Below are positions 25,227 through 34,394 of a stretch of DNA of 63,716 nucleotides, piece after piece; position 1 is the first letter of the stretch, and each line of letters opens with the position of its first letter. Origin of the DNA: Saprospiraceae bacterium (GTDB taxonomy: Bacteria; Bacteroidota; Bacteroidia; Chitinophagales; Saprospiraceae). The notes under the pieces were generated by a model. The model was not told where the DNA came from. It saw only the letters and a list, made by a program, of their open reading frames with translations, and did not search any database. The position numbers and the translations under genes were made by a program. The DNA is taken from NCBI GenBank assembly GCA_021299835.1, contig JAJTER010000041.1, positions 1-63,716 on the forward strand, read 5' to 3'.

Positions 25227-25778
25227 TTAAATAAATAAAATGATTAATAATAATATAGCTAAAATGACCAGTATAATTTGAAATAAATTACCACCTCCGT
25301 TTTTATAACTGCGATGCAATAATTCAATGGCGTCTTTCCATTCTAATTTTTTTCCAACTTCTTCCTTAACCAAGAATAAAAAACGTGATTTACCCAACGG
25401 ACTATTATCCCCATGCATTTTTAAGATGAAGAAGTTGGCATCCAAAAAGGCAAGTTCATAAAGTTTTCCCTCACCGTTTTCAATCATGAGTTTTTTTCCC
25501 TGATTCATTTTTCGCCAAAAGCCAAACGATACTTCTCCATTGATGGAACTTAGGTATTCTTCATTTGGATTAAAAAAATGTAAAATAGATTCGTGAAAAT
25601 AGTCATCATCGCGAAATTCTAACCAGGGATGTTCAAGATATAAAGATTCCTGATCTAAATTTTCACTATAGCCCTCTAACATGGGAAGCATCTCTTCCAA
25701 ATATTTATCTAAGTCGCTTGCCTGCGGCAAGGGCATTTGAAAGGTATTGGTTATTGCTTCAAGAAATTTAGATGCCAC
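25227..25778 (-). CDS. Unknown tail-anchored protein
   Basis: 183 residues starting at a GTG (25778). A soluble acidic N-terminal part (residues 1-160; DKYLEEMLPMLEGYSENLDQ) contains several aromatic-rich segments (FHESILHFFNPNEEYL) and no recognised catalytic motif. The last 20 residues (FQIILVILAILLLIILFI) form a single C-terminal membrane helix, the tail-anchored layout. I know no family for it. It is 15 bases from crtZ on the same strand, so it could be cotranscribed with the carotenoid genes, but nothing ties it to that pathway. Confidence 0.7.
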   Translation of the reverse strand: MASKFLEAITNTFQMPLPQASDLDKYLEEMLPMLEGYSENLDQESLYLEHPWLEFRDDDYFHESILHFFNPNEEYLSSINGEVSFGFWRKMNQGKKLMIENGEGKLYELAFLDANFFILKMHGDNSPLGKSRFLFLVKEEVGKKLEWKDAIELLHRSYKNGGGNLFQIILVILAILLLIILFI

Positions 25779-25793
25779 TGTAGGTCCGTTTAA

Positions 25794-26270
25794 TTAATGT
25801 TCTTTTTTAATTCTTTTTAAAAAATATTTTGAGGAAACCAATAGCAAACCAAAGGATTCTCCTGCCTCTTTTCCTGTATGGGCATGATGTGCGCCATGTG
25901 CTCGTAAAATGGCTCTGGAATATGGATTATCTAACTGTTTAAACCAGGAAAATCGTTGATGGATGTAAACATCGTGAATTAAAAAGTAAATAACCCCATA
26001 GATAGATATGCCAATTCCCACGAAAAGTAACCAGGTATTAGGCGTACTTAAACCAATGATGTAGGATGCTGCGCTTGGAATGGCAAAAACGAGAAAGAAA
26101 AGATCATTTTTCTGAAAAAACTTATCGCCTTCCACGTCAGGTTGGTGATGATCTTCATGCCAAATCCATAAAAATCCATGCATTAAATATTTATGCGCCA
26201 ACCAGGCAACCATTTCCATACAGATTACAGTGATAAGTACGATTGAAGCAGGTATAAGGAAAGTCATCAT
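25794..26270 (-). CDS. crtZ: Beta-carotene hydroxylase CrtZ
   Basis: About 159 residues from ATG 26270; a TTG at 26294 is the only longer start. Four membrane helices carry the di-iron histidine boxes: AHKYLMHG with WHEDHHQPD, HDVYIHQRF and HGAHHAHTGKE. These are the CrtZ set, adding 3- and 3'-hydroxyl groups to beta-ring carotenoids (zeaxanthin or saproxanthin type). It follows the CrtD-type desaturase by 43 bases on the same strand. The residue pattern and size match the family fully. Confidence 0.93.
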   Translation of the reverse strand: MMTFLIPASIVLITVICMEMVAWLAHKYLMHGFLWIWHEDHHQPDVEGDKFFQKNDLFFLVFAIPSAASYIIGLSTPNTWLLFVGIGISIYGVIYFLIHDVYIHQRFSWFKQLDNPYSRAILRAHGAHHAHTGKEAGESFGLLLVSSKYFLKRIKKEH

Positions 26271-26313
26271 TAATTTTGGTTTATTTATTGTCAAAGATAA
26301 GGATTATTAAATC

Positions 26314-27765
26314 TTACAGTAATTCTACAGCAATCTTTGCTGATAAAAGACATAAAGGAATACCTCCACCTGGATGAACGCTTCCGCCACAAAAATAAAG
26401 ACCTTTAACTTCATTTGAAAAATTTGGATGTCGAAGAAAGGCAGATAAGGGCTTATTGGAAGCTGTTCCGTATAATGAACCTTGGTGGGACTGAGTTCTT
26501 GATTCTATTTCCCGGGGGCTTAAAATTTCTTCCATTTCAATGAGAGGTTTAATAGGTTCGCCCAGCATTCTACTCAGTTTTGCGATGGCCTGTTCCCTCA
26601 AAGCATCTATATCTAAAGGTTCACTATCCTTACTTTGGCTAGGTACGTTTATCATAACGAACCAGTTTTGACAACCTTCCGGAGCATCGGATGGGGTATG
26701 GTCAGTAGTTAAATTTACATAAATAGAGACATCTTTTGCTACCTTCCCTTCTTTCAAGTGTTTGAATTCACTTCGATAATCATCAGAAAAAAATAGGTTA
26801 TGCATAGCCAATTGAGGAAAAACCTTTTTAATTCCCCAATAAAATATAATGGCAGAGGTGGATCTTTCCTGCTGTAATATCCTGTTCGGTTTTGCGTGAT
26901 TAGGCAGTAATTTTTTGTAAGCAAAAAACACGTCCATATTACAGATTATACGTTCAAACGGGTATGTTTTTCCTTCCGTTCTTAGGCCATATACCACCTT
27001 ATTTTTGGTAAGTATTTCTTCAGCTCTGGTGTTAAAATGAAAAGTAACCCCCAATCTAAGGGCTAATTCATAAACAGCTTTGGTGATACTATGCATTCCA
27101 TTTTCCGGATAAAATGCCCCTATATGATGCTCAAAATGCGGTATGATAGTGAGTAGTCCGGGAGCTCTGTATGGATCTGAACCATTATAGGTTGCAAATC
27201 TGTTAAAGAGTTGAACTAACTTTGGGTGTTTAACCAACCTTTCATTTACGCTATTTATGGAGGAGAATAAATCGTATTTATGTATTTTTAATAAAGCCTT
27301 AAAGACGGGAATATTTAGCCAGGTGGACCATCTGTGAAGTGATTTTTCTAAAAAAATACGTCCGTTAGCTTCATATTTATCGGCGCTATCTTGTAGGCTT
27401 GACAATACATAATCTGCAGGTACATTTAACTTTTTAGCGGCTTCCTCACTGAATTTTTTCTTATCGGCATGAGCACTCAGGGTAGTGCCATCTTCCCAAA
27501 AGTAATTACACACAGGGTCTAATCTTAAATATTTAAAGTGGTCCGCTGGATTTTCACCGGCTAAAAGAAACAGATCATCTACATATTGAGGCATAGTAAA
27601 AAGAGATGGACCTGCATCGAACCGGTAACCCTGTTTTTCAAAAGCAGTAAGTTTTCCCCCCGGATAGCTATTAACTTCAAAAACGGTAACTTTGTGACCA
27701 GCTACAGCGGCTCTGATGGATGCCGCCAATCCTGCAATTCCAGCACCTACAATGCCAATTTCCAT
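26314..27765 (-). CDS. crtD: Carotenoid desaturase of the CrtI/CrtD family, probably 1-hydroxycarotenoid 3,4-desaturase
   Basis: 483 residues, FAD-dependent. The dinucleotide-binding N-terminus is GIVGAGIAGLAASIRAA, followed by VFEVNSYPGGKLTAFEKQG and YRFDAGPSLFTMP. The C-terminal FAD motif is GLYFCGGSVHPGGGIPL. Bacteroidota phytoene desaturases (CrtI) instead read GGRA... and MGPSWYWMP at those positions, whereas the GGKL and AGPSLFTMP pattern fits CrtD, which acts on hydroxylated carotenoids. FNRFATYNGSDPYRAPG also fits. CrtD plus CrtZ suggests a saproxanthin- or flexixanthin-like pigment. No crtE, B, I or Y is in the window. Confidence 0.85.
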   Translation of the reverse strand: MEIGIVGAGIAGLAASIRAAVAGHKVTVFEVNSYPGGKLTAFEKQGYRFDAGPSLFTMPQYVDDLFLLAGENPADHFKYLRLDPVCNYFWEDGTTLSAHADKKKFSEEAAKKLNVPADYVLSSLQDSADKYEANGRIFLEKSLHRWSTWLNIPVFKALLKIHKYDLFSSINSVNERLVKHPKLVQLFNRFATYNGSDPYRAPGLLTIIPHFEHHIGAFYPENGMHSITKAVYELALRLGVTFHFNTRAEEILTKNKVVYGLRTEGKTYPFERIICNMDVFFAYKKLLPNHAKPNRILQQERSTSAIIFYWGIKKVFPQLAMHNLFFSDDYRSEFKHLKEGKVAKDVSIYVNLTTDHTPSDAPEGCQNWFVMINVPSQSKDSEPLDIDALREQAIAKLSRMLGEPIKPLIEMEEILSPREIESRTQSHQGSLYGTASNKPLSAFLRHPNFSNEVKGLYFCGGSVHPGGGIPLCLLSAKIAVELL

Positions 27766-27834
27766 AATTCTTAAGTGTAATGAATAAACTTAAGAAACAA
27801 CATTTTAGATTATCTGTTCATTTGAAAATGCATA

Positions 27835-28575
27835 TTAAGTGGCAAGGGCCATTTTGGCATCACAAAAAGGCATAGAATATTTTAAAGGCATCTCTATCCA
27901 AAAACAAGCACCTATGGTTGGTGATGATGAAAATCCAATGTTACCGCCCGCATTTTCAATAATATCCTTGCACATTGCTAATCCTAGTCCTGTTCCTGAA
28001 GATTTAGTAGTAAAATTGGGCGAGAATATTTTTTCCTGTGTTTCTGCTGCTACCCCTTCTCCATTATCTTCTATTTCAAGTCGAACCAAATCATTCTTCA
28101 TTTGAAATAATCTGATGTTAATTTTTCCATTTTTTTCAGTAGGTATAGCTTGAACAGCATTCATCAGAAGATTATTGATAACTCGTTGCATCTGATTTTT
28201 ATCTGCAAAAATGGGATAACTATCAGCTTCAATATTGCAATAAAAGGAATCATTATTATCGTCAAAGTGGTGTCTGTGCATGTCTAAAGATTGCTGTAGC
28301 AGATCGACTAAATTGAAAGTAATATTTTGAGGATTTGGCATAGACGCAAATTGAGAAAATGAGGTAGCAATTTCATCTAAGGTGTTGATTTGCTCCATAA
28401 TAGTCATCGTCAATTTTGGTAGAAGGGTCTGTATAAGGTCTGGTTGAAGTTTTCCAGCTCGTTGAAGGTATTGTAAGCTAAGTTTCATGGGAGTAAGAGG
28501 ATTCTTGATCTCGTGAGCGACTTGTTTTGCCATTTCTCGCCATGCAACCTCTCTTTCTGTTTTCAATTTTATCAC
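27835..28575 (-). CDS. Sensor histidine kinase, C-terminal catalytic fragment of a frame-broken gene
   Basis: Kinase half of the gene whose membrane half is 28478-30469. The frame opens only at a GTG (28575) inside the other frame, so it has no credible start of its own. It begins KLKTEREVAWREMAKQ and has the H-box VAHEIKNPLTPMKLSLQYLQ (phospho-acceptor His), N-box QRVINNLLMNAVQAIP, G1 DNGEGV and GTGLGLAM. The fragment is complete to its end. In related kinases about 30 HAMP/linker residues lie between the membrane half and this block. Here they are absent and the frame changes. A partner response regulator is not in the window. Confidence 0.85.
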   Translation of the reverse strand: MIKLKTEREVAWREMAKQVAHEIKNPLTPMKLSLQYLQRAGKLQPDLIQTLLPKLTMTIMEQINTLDEIATSFSQFASMPNPQNITFNLVDLLQQSLDMHRHHFDDNNDSFYCNIEADSYPIFADKNQMQRVINNLLMNAVQAIPTEKNGKINIRLFQMKNDLVRLEIEDNGEGVAAETQEKIFSPNFTTKSSGTGLGLAMCKDIIENAGGNIGFSSSPTIGACFWIEMPLKYSMPFCDAKMALAT

Positions 28576-30469
28576 TCTCTCCCATTTTTAGATTTTCCAG
28601 GTGTCTGCCTAATTGATCTAATGGGTGGGTAAGAGAATTACTGTAGTAAATAGTTATTGCCGATATACTTAATAAAAGAAAGAGATAACCACTGAAAAGT
28701 GCCCCCATAAAGTCGACAGCCTCTATGTTTTGAAGATTATCACCGAGAGGAAAATATATGCCAATCATGGATTTACTTTGTTTACCTCCTGAGTTTTCAA
28801 CAGGGAACCAAACACGCAATAACTCTTTTCCTTTCCAAAATATTTTTTCTTTTTTATATGAAAAATTAGCCTTGTTTTGAGGATTATGTTTAAATCCTCC
28901 CGGCGGATAAAAAGAAAAAGATGTAAATTTTTTTCCTTTTTCGTCGGTCAAGACAAAATCATATCCATGTTGTTTTGCTATGGATGCTAACGGATGATTC
29001 GAACCGTGATACCTTCTTTGAAGGGTTGAAATGATTTCTTTCGCCAAATAGCTATATTCCCTTTCATTTTCTCGTTTTTTTGATTTGTCAAAATAAAAAG
29101 CAGAAGCTAAACAGAGGATACAGAGGGATGAAAAAGTGATATAAAATAATGTTTTTTGTATGTTTAAACCTAATGAATCAATCTTAACTGGTTTAGAAAT
29201 ACGCCCATCAGACTTTTTATAATGAAGGAATAGGCTATAGATAAAATAGAAAATAAGACTCAGGCAGGCAGTCAAAGAAAAAAATGCAAGGGGCTTGGCA
29301 TAACCACCAAGGTTTTTACTAAGAATAACCGTTTTACCATTTTTATGAAAGCGATAACTCATTTCTTTCGAAGTCAGTTCTTTTCTAATTGAATTTGTTG
29401 AATTATTTTTTAGCTTTTCAGGTGCTATGGAATGCGGTTTTCCTTGCTGATAAAGTAGTTCGTTTTCCTTGAAAATGGAAAAGGAATAATCAGACAAATG
29501 GTCGATTCCTTTAAAATTACCTGCATTTAAATGATTGAGCCTGTTAGATTCATTTGATTTTAAGGTAAGTGTTAACCACCTATTATTGTCTAACTTTAGG
29601 GAGTGATTTAGTTGCGTTTTGGAGGAATAATTAAGGTGATAATACCTCAATATATATGGCGAAAAATCAAAAATTGATTCTAATCTTGTCAGGCGTTCAG
29701 TATTTGATATTAATCCTTTTTCCCAGGAAATGAATAATTCCTTTAGTTGATTTTTTTTAGTATCTGAATTCGCTAATTTAATTAATTCCCTCGCTATTAT
29801 TTTATCCGAAGGGGTGCTTAATTTTTCTGAAATTCTTTTCATTTCAACCCATTCTCTTTCCAACGTAAACTTATAAAGTAGTTGGGTGTGAAAAGCAGTG
29901 AAGAATAGAATCCAGGTTAATGTCCAGGTCACCTGCGAATATTTACCCTCAATATATAGGTCATAAAGGAGATGCAACGAAAATGAAAAAAGAAAAAGAA
30001 GAGGTAAAGAAATTTGTAAGGAAGAAAAATAAAATGGAAGTGTGATGACTGTTGAAATGATAAAATAAAGTAACACCCTCGCATTTTGTCGGGGTATCAA
30101 TCTAAGTATTCTTTCAAACGCACCTAATCCTATTTTCCAGCCTAAAGATATGATGCCAATGTGTAACGAAATAACGAATAAACCCAGCCAATTTAGGTTG
30201 AATATATTGTTAAGATCAATAGGATTTGTTTGTATATATAAGGTAAATTTGATCCATTGGATAATACTGTAAAGCAAAGAAAAGTATAACAATAAAGCTA
30301 AAATAATAATTAAGAATCGCTTGCTTTTTGTAAAATATCGGGGTCTTAATTTCGATATTATGTTGTAAATTACAAATGAAAGTATCGTCCACAACAGTGC
30401 AGATGAAAAAGCACTGTAGGATTGAAAATTATTAGATAAAGATATAATTTTCAAGTACAAATCATTCAT
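28478..30469 (-). CDS. Sensor histidine kinase, N-terminal membrane fragment of a frame-broken gene
   Basis: 663 residues. About six N-terminal membrane helices (e.g. LLWTILSFVIYNIISKL, FLIIILALLLYFSLLYSI, LGLFVISLHIGIISLGW) precede a sensor region, two more helices (~398-420 and ~450-465), a periplasmic-type loop and a last helix (FLLLSISAITIYYSN), then the HAMP start SLTHPLDQLGRHLENLKMG. The final ~25 residues (RKRGCMARNGKTSRSRD) are the kinase core read in the wrong frame, so the protein ends without a functional H-box. It starts at ATG 30469, divergent from the DUF1553 cassette across a very AT-rich gap. Best read as a pseudogene or an assembly error. Confidence 0.85.
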   Translation of the reverse strand: MNDLYLKIISLSNNFQSYSAFSSALLWTILSFVIYNIISKLRPRYFTKSKRFLIIILALLLYFSLLYSIIQWIKFTLYIQTNPIDLNNIFNLNWLGLFVISLHIGIISLGWKIGLGAFERILRLIPRQNARVLLYFIISTVITLPFYFSSLQISLPLLFLFSFSLHLLYDLYIEGKYSQVTWTLTWILFFTAFHTQLLYKFTLEREWVEMKRISEKLSTPSDKIIARELIKLANSDTKKNQLKELFISWEKGLISNTERLTRLESIFDFSPYILRYYHLNYSSKTQLNHSLKLDNNRWLTLTLKSNESNRLNHLNAGNFKGIDHLSDYSFSIFKENELLYQQGKPHSIAPEKLKNNSTNSIRKELTSKEMSYRFHKNGKTVILSKNLGGYAKPLAFFSLTACLSLIFYFIYSLFLHYKKSDGRISKPVKIDSLGLNIQKTLFYITFSSLCILCLASAFYFDKSKKRENEREYSYLAKEIISTLQRRYHGSNHPLASIAKQHGYDFVLTDEKGKKFTSFSFYPPGGFKHNPQNKANFSYKKEKIFWKGKELLRVWFPVENSGGKQSKSMIGIYFPLGDNLQNIEAVDFMGALFSGYLFLLLSISAITIYYSNSLTHPLDQLGRHLENLKMGESDKIENRKRGCMARNGKTSRSRDQESSYSHET

Positions 30470-30589
30470 ATAATTGTTTATTAATAATTTATGTATTATG
30501 AATAATATGCAAGTATAATATTTTTTTCTGTAAAAAGGAATTGAATTTTTTAATTATTGAAAATTTATGCATATTACAGTAGAATAAAT

Positions 30590-32914
30590 ATGAAGATGCT
30601 AAAGAACAAATTGGTACTCATTGGAAGCGTTGGATTAGTATGTGTTATTGGCACTGTTTTATATAACTTTACCAGTAGTAATACTTCCGACAGCACGGAG
30701 TTAGTTGATTATAATTTACATGTAAGGCCTATTCTTTCAGATAAATGTTTCGCCTGTCATGGCCCGGATGCAAAAGCCAGACAAGGGGGGCTAAGACTTG
30801 ATATAGCGGATAGCGCCTATGCTTCATTGAAGGAAAATCCGTCGATGCATGGAATTAAACCTAAGGATAAGGCTAAATCCGGCCTTTGGTTAAGAATTAT
30901 TAGCGAGGATCCAGAATTGCTAATGCCTCCTCCAAAGGCCAATTTAGCTCTATCATCAGATGAAATTGAAATATTAGGTAAATGGATTGATCAGGGGGCC
31001 GTTTATAAGCCTCATTGGGCATTTCTGCCTCCAAAAAAAGCTGAAATTCCTAAGGTAAAGAAAAAAAAATGGCCTAAAAACGAAATTGATTATTTCGTAT
31101 TGGCTGAAATGGAGAAAAGGGGTTTATCTCCTTCAGATCAAGCGGATCCAGAACGTTTACTTAAGCGTATTAGCATAGATTTGACGGGCTTGCTACCCAA
31201 TGTTAAGGATCAGGAAGATTTTTTTAAGGATCCTTCTACTGAAAATTATAAAAAGGAAATTAACAAGCTTTTAGCTTCTCCTCATTATGGTGAAAAAATG
31301 GCCATTTCCTGGATGGATTTAGCTAGGTATGCAGATAGTCACGGATATCAGGATGACGGTTTAAGGACGATGTGGCCTTGGCGCGATTGGGTCATTCATG
31401 CCTTCAATAAGAATTATTCGTATAAAAAATTTGTCTCCTGGCAAATTGCCGGTGATTTTATAGCGCCAAATAACAAAGAAGCTATTTTAGCTACTGGCTT
31501 TAATAGAAATCATAAAATTACGCAGGAAGGAGGCGTCATCCAGGAGGAATATAGAACGGAGTATGTGACAGATAGAACTAATACCTTTTCAAAATCTTTT
31601 CTCGGATTAACCATGGAATGTGCTAAGTGCCATGATCATAAATACGACCCCATTTCTCAAGAAGAATATTTTAAAACGTTCGCTTTTTTTAATCAGGTCG
31701 ATGAAAAAGGACTCGTTGGCGATATTTCGCTGGGTTCATTAGCTGATCCCCCATTAATAAAAATCTCAAAAAAGGAGGTTAACGAACTCCTCAAATTTAT
31801 AAATCTTCAGGATACCATTGTCTCTGTTATGGTCATGAAAGATTTAGAACAAAGAAGGCCGACCCATATTTTGAGAAGAGGGCAATATGACCAACCTGAC
31901 AGAACAGTAGGCTTTGGACTCCCTGAAGCGGTTTTACCTTATGATACTTTGAAGTTTAGTCCAAACAGGAAAGGCTTATCTGATTGGATGTTTGATGATA
32001 ATAATCCTTTGGTGGCCAGAGTTTTTGTGAATAGAGTATGGGAAAACTTTTTTGGAAGGGGTTTGGTGAAAACTTCCGGAGATTTTGGATTACAAGGTGA
32101 TTTACCGTCCCATCTTGCCTTACTTGATTGGTTAGCGGTTGATTTTAAAGAGCATAATTGGGACATTAAGAGGTTGGTAAGACAGATTGTAAGCTCTGCC
32201 ACTTACCAACAGGCTGCTAATGTGAGTCAGGAAAAGATAAAAAAAGATCCTGAAAATATATGGCTTTCAAGGGCTCCCAGATTAAGACTACCTGCGGAAC
32301 TTATTAAAGATTTAATTTTGGCATCTTCTGGTCTTCTTATTCCTGAGATTGGAGGACCTTCGGTAAAATCATATCAACCGGACGGTATTTGGGAGTCTAC
32401 GACCTCAGGAAGAGGACAATTAGCTACCTATATACAAGATCATGGAAAATCACTGTATCGCCGGGGAATTTATAATTTCATAAAACGAACTGCACCACCT
32501 CCATCTATGTTGACATTTGATGGTCCCCCTCGCGACCAATGTGAAATTAGCAGATCAAGAACAAATACCCCACTTCAAGCGCTTATTTTATTGAATGACC
32601 CTATGATTAACGAGGCAGCCAGAGTATTTGCTGAAAAATTAATCGTTGAAAAGAAGGGAAATGTGGATGAACTCATTGGCGTGGCATTCAGAAGAATTGT
32701 GTGTAGAAAGGCAAAATCAAATGAAGTAAGCGCTCTGGCAGATTTTTATAAAGAGCAATATAAATATTTTTTATCCAAGGCGGGGCAAGCGGAAAAAGTT
32801 TTAGATCAAGGGGAGTATCCGCACGAGAAACTGAAGGATAAAAATGAAGTGGCTGCTTTAGCTCTTACTATTTTAACCATTTATAATTTGGAAGAATCTA
32901 TTTCAAAAACCTAA
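30590..32914 (+). CDS. PSCyt1/DUF1549/DUF1553 cytochrome-domain protein
   Basis: About 774 residues from ATG 30590; a TTG at 30557 opens the frame. An N-terminal anchor helix (VLIGSVGLVCVIGTVLY) is followed by the PSCyt1 haem domain (VRPILSDKCFACHGPDAKAR), DUF1549 (about 150-350, with another CxxCH in MECAKCHDHKYDPI) and DUF1553 (about 480-750; NRVWENFFGRGLV, SRTNTPLQALILLNDP). The family is best known from Planctomycetota and is common in marine or sediment Bacteroidota. Its function is unproven; it is often linked to sulfated glycan breakdown. It lies 4 bases upstream of the DUF1501 gene. Confidence 0.92.
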   Translation: MKMLKNKLVLIGSVGLVCVIGTVLYNFTSSNTSDSTELVDYNLHVRPILSDKCFACHGPDAKARQGGLRLDIADSAYASLKENPSMHGIKPKDKAKSGLWLRIISEDPELLMPPPKANLALSSDEIEILGKWIDQGAVYKPHWAFLPPKKAEIPKVKKKKWPKNEIDYFVLAEMEKRGLSPSDQADPERLLKRISIDLTGLLPNVKDQEDFFKDPSTENYKKEINKLLASPHYGEKMAISWMDLARYADSHGYQDDGLRTMWPWRDWVIHAFNKNYSYKKFVSWQIAGDFIAPNNKEAILATGFNRNHKITQEGGVIQEEYRTEYVTDRTNTFSKSFLGLTMECAKCHDHKYDPISQEEYFKTFAFFNQVDEKGLVGDISLGSLADPPLIKISKKEVNELLKFINLQDTIVSVMVMKDLEQRRPTHILRRGQYDQPDRTVGFGLPEAVLPYDTLKFSPNRKGLSDWMFDDNNPLVARVFVNRVWENFFGRGLVKTSGDFGLQGDLPSHLALLDWLAVDFKEHNWDIKRLVRQIVSSATYQQAANVSQEKIKKDPENIWLSRAPRLRLPAELIKDLILASSGLLIPEIGGPSVKSYQPDGIWESTTSGRGQLATYIQDHGKSLYRRGIYNFIKRTAPPPSMLTFDGPPRDQCEISRSRTNTPLQALILLNDPMINEAARVFAEKLIVEKKGNVDELIGVAFRRIVCRKAKSNEVSALADFYKEQYKYFLSKAGQAEKVLDQGEYPHEKLKDKNEVAALALTILTIYNLEESISKT

Positions 32915-32918
32915 TGTA

Positions 32919-34373
32919 ATGTCAAATCCATTTTTCGAAAATCAACAGCATGTTACGCGCAGACATTTTTTAGGCAAATTAAGTGTTGGCCTTGGCAGTG
33001 CAGCGTTAGGTACCTTGTTAACGAAAGATTTATTTTCCCCAAAAAAGTCACTGGAAGAATCTATTATGGCTGGGATCCCTCATTTTGCTCCCAAAGCGAA
33101 AAGGGTTATCTATCTGTTTCAGAATGGAGCACCTTCTCAATTGGAATCCTTCGATTACAAACCTTTGTTAAATAAAATGGTTGGTCAGGAGTTGCCTGCT
33201 TCTATACGAGGTGCTCAGCGATTGACAGGTATGACCTCCGGGCAGGATAAATTCCCGCTGGTGGGTTCCAAATTTGCCTTTAATCAATATGGTCAAAATG
33301 GTACCTGGATCTCTGAAATCTTTCCCAATATTGCAAAAATTGCCGATGATATCTGCGTTGTAAAAACGTTACATACCGAGGCTATAAATCATGATCCTGC
33401 GTTAACTTTTTTCCAGTCAGGGGCTCAACAAGGTAATAGACCAAGTATGGGTGCCTGGTTAAGTTATGGCCTGGGAAGCGAAAATTCAAATCTGCCTGCC
33501 TATTCAGTATTACTATCCAGAGGAAAAGGTAATGGTCAAGGGGTCTATTCAAAATTATGGACGAATGGTTTTCTCGATAGTGTGCATCAGGGAGTTCAGT
33601 TTAGTAATAGTGATGAACCTATTTTATACCTGGAAAATCCAGATGGTGTAGATGCTGTAACCAGAAGAAAAATGCTGGATAAGCTGGCTATGTTGAATGA
33701 CGAAAATTATAAAGAGTTCGGCGATCCTGAAATTCAATCTCGTGTTCAACAGTATGAAATGGCTTACCGTATGCAAACGGCCGTACCTGAAATGATGGAT
33801 TTATCAAAGGAACCAGACTATATTGTCAATATGTATGGCGCAGAGTCTATGGTTCCAGGGACTTATGCCGCAAATTGCCTTCTTGCCCGAAGATTATCAG
33901 AATCAGGTGTTCGATTCGTGCAATTATATCACCAGGGTTGGGATCAACACGGAAATTTATATAATGAAATGTCCGGGCAAGCAATGGATGTTGACAGGGC
34001 TTCCGCAGCCTTGGTGCAAGATCTAAAACAACGTGGTTTATTGGATGAAACCTTAGTCATTTGGGGCGGAGAATTCGGCAGAACTAATTTTTGTCAGGGG
34101 AATTTTTCTGAAGATAATTATGGAAGAGATCATCATCCCCGTTGTTTTTCCATCTGGATGGCTGGAGGAGGCGTAAAGCCAGGTATTTCTTACGGTGAAA
34201 CGGATGAATTTGGCTACAATATCGTTAAAGATCCTGTTCACGTTCATGATTTTCACGCAACGGTACTTCATCTTTTAGGAATGGATCATGAAAAATTGAT
34301 TTATAAACATTTAGGAAGAAGATTTCGATTAACTGACGTTGCCGGGAAAGTGATTCCTGGTATTATTGCCTGA
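32919..34373 (+). CDS. DUF1501 domain protein with Tat signal
   Basis: 484 residues. The twin-arginine signal is VTRRHFLGKLSVGLGSAALG. The body is DUF1501, an alkaline-phosphatase/sulfatase-like fold: YLFQNGAPSQLESFDYKP at the start, AINHDPALTFFQSGAQQG, YHQGWDQHGN, IWGGEFGRTNF and GRDHHPRCFSIWMAGGG carry probable metal-binding Asp/His residues. It is expected in the periplasm. The DUF1553 and DUF1501 genes form a fixed pair in many genomes. Catalytic activity has not been shown for the family. Confidence 0.93.
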   Translation: MSNPFFENQQHVTRRHFLGKLSVGLGSAALGTLLTKDLFSPKKSLEESIMAGIPHFAPKAKRVIYLFQNGAPSQLESFDYKPLLNKMVGQELPASIRGAQRLTGMTSGQDKFPLVGSKFAFNQYGQNGTWISEIFPNIAKIADDICVVKTLHTEAINHDPALTFFQSGAQQGNRPSMGAWLSYGLGSENSNLPAYSVLLSRGKGNGQGVYSKLWTNGFLDSVHQGVQFSNSDEPILYLENPDGVDAVTRRKMLDKLAMLNDENYKEFGDPEIQSRVQQYEMAYRMQTAVPEMMDLSKEPDYIVNMYGAESMVPGTYAANCLLARRLSESGVRFVQLYHQGWDQHGNLYNEMSGQAMDVDRASAALVQDLKQRGLLDETLVIWGGEFGRTNFCQGNFSEDNYGRDHHPRCFSIWMAGGGVKPGISYGETDEFGYNIVKDPVHVHDFHATVLHLLGMDHEKLIYKHLGRRFRLTDVAGKVIPGIIA

Positions 34374-34394
34374 TAAACTTTTATATTTAATTAT

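Noticed and set aside
30470-30589. Very AT-rich gap as a replication or transfer origin
   Set aside because: No iterons, DnaA-box cluster or nick-site pattern; it is explained as the divergent promoter region of the kinase and DUF1553 genes.
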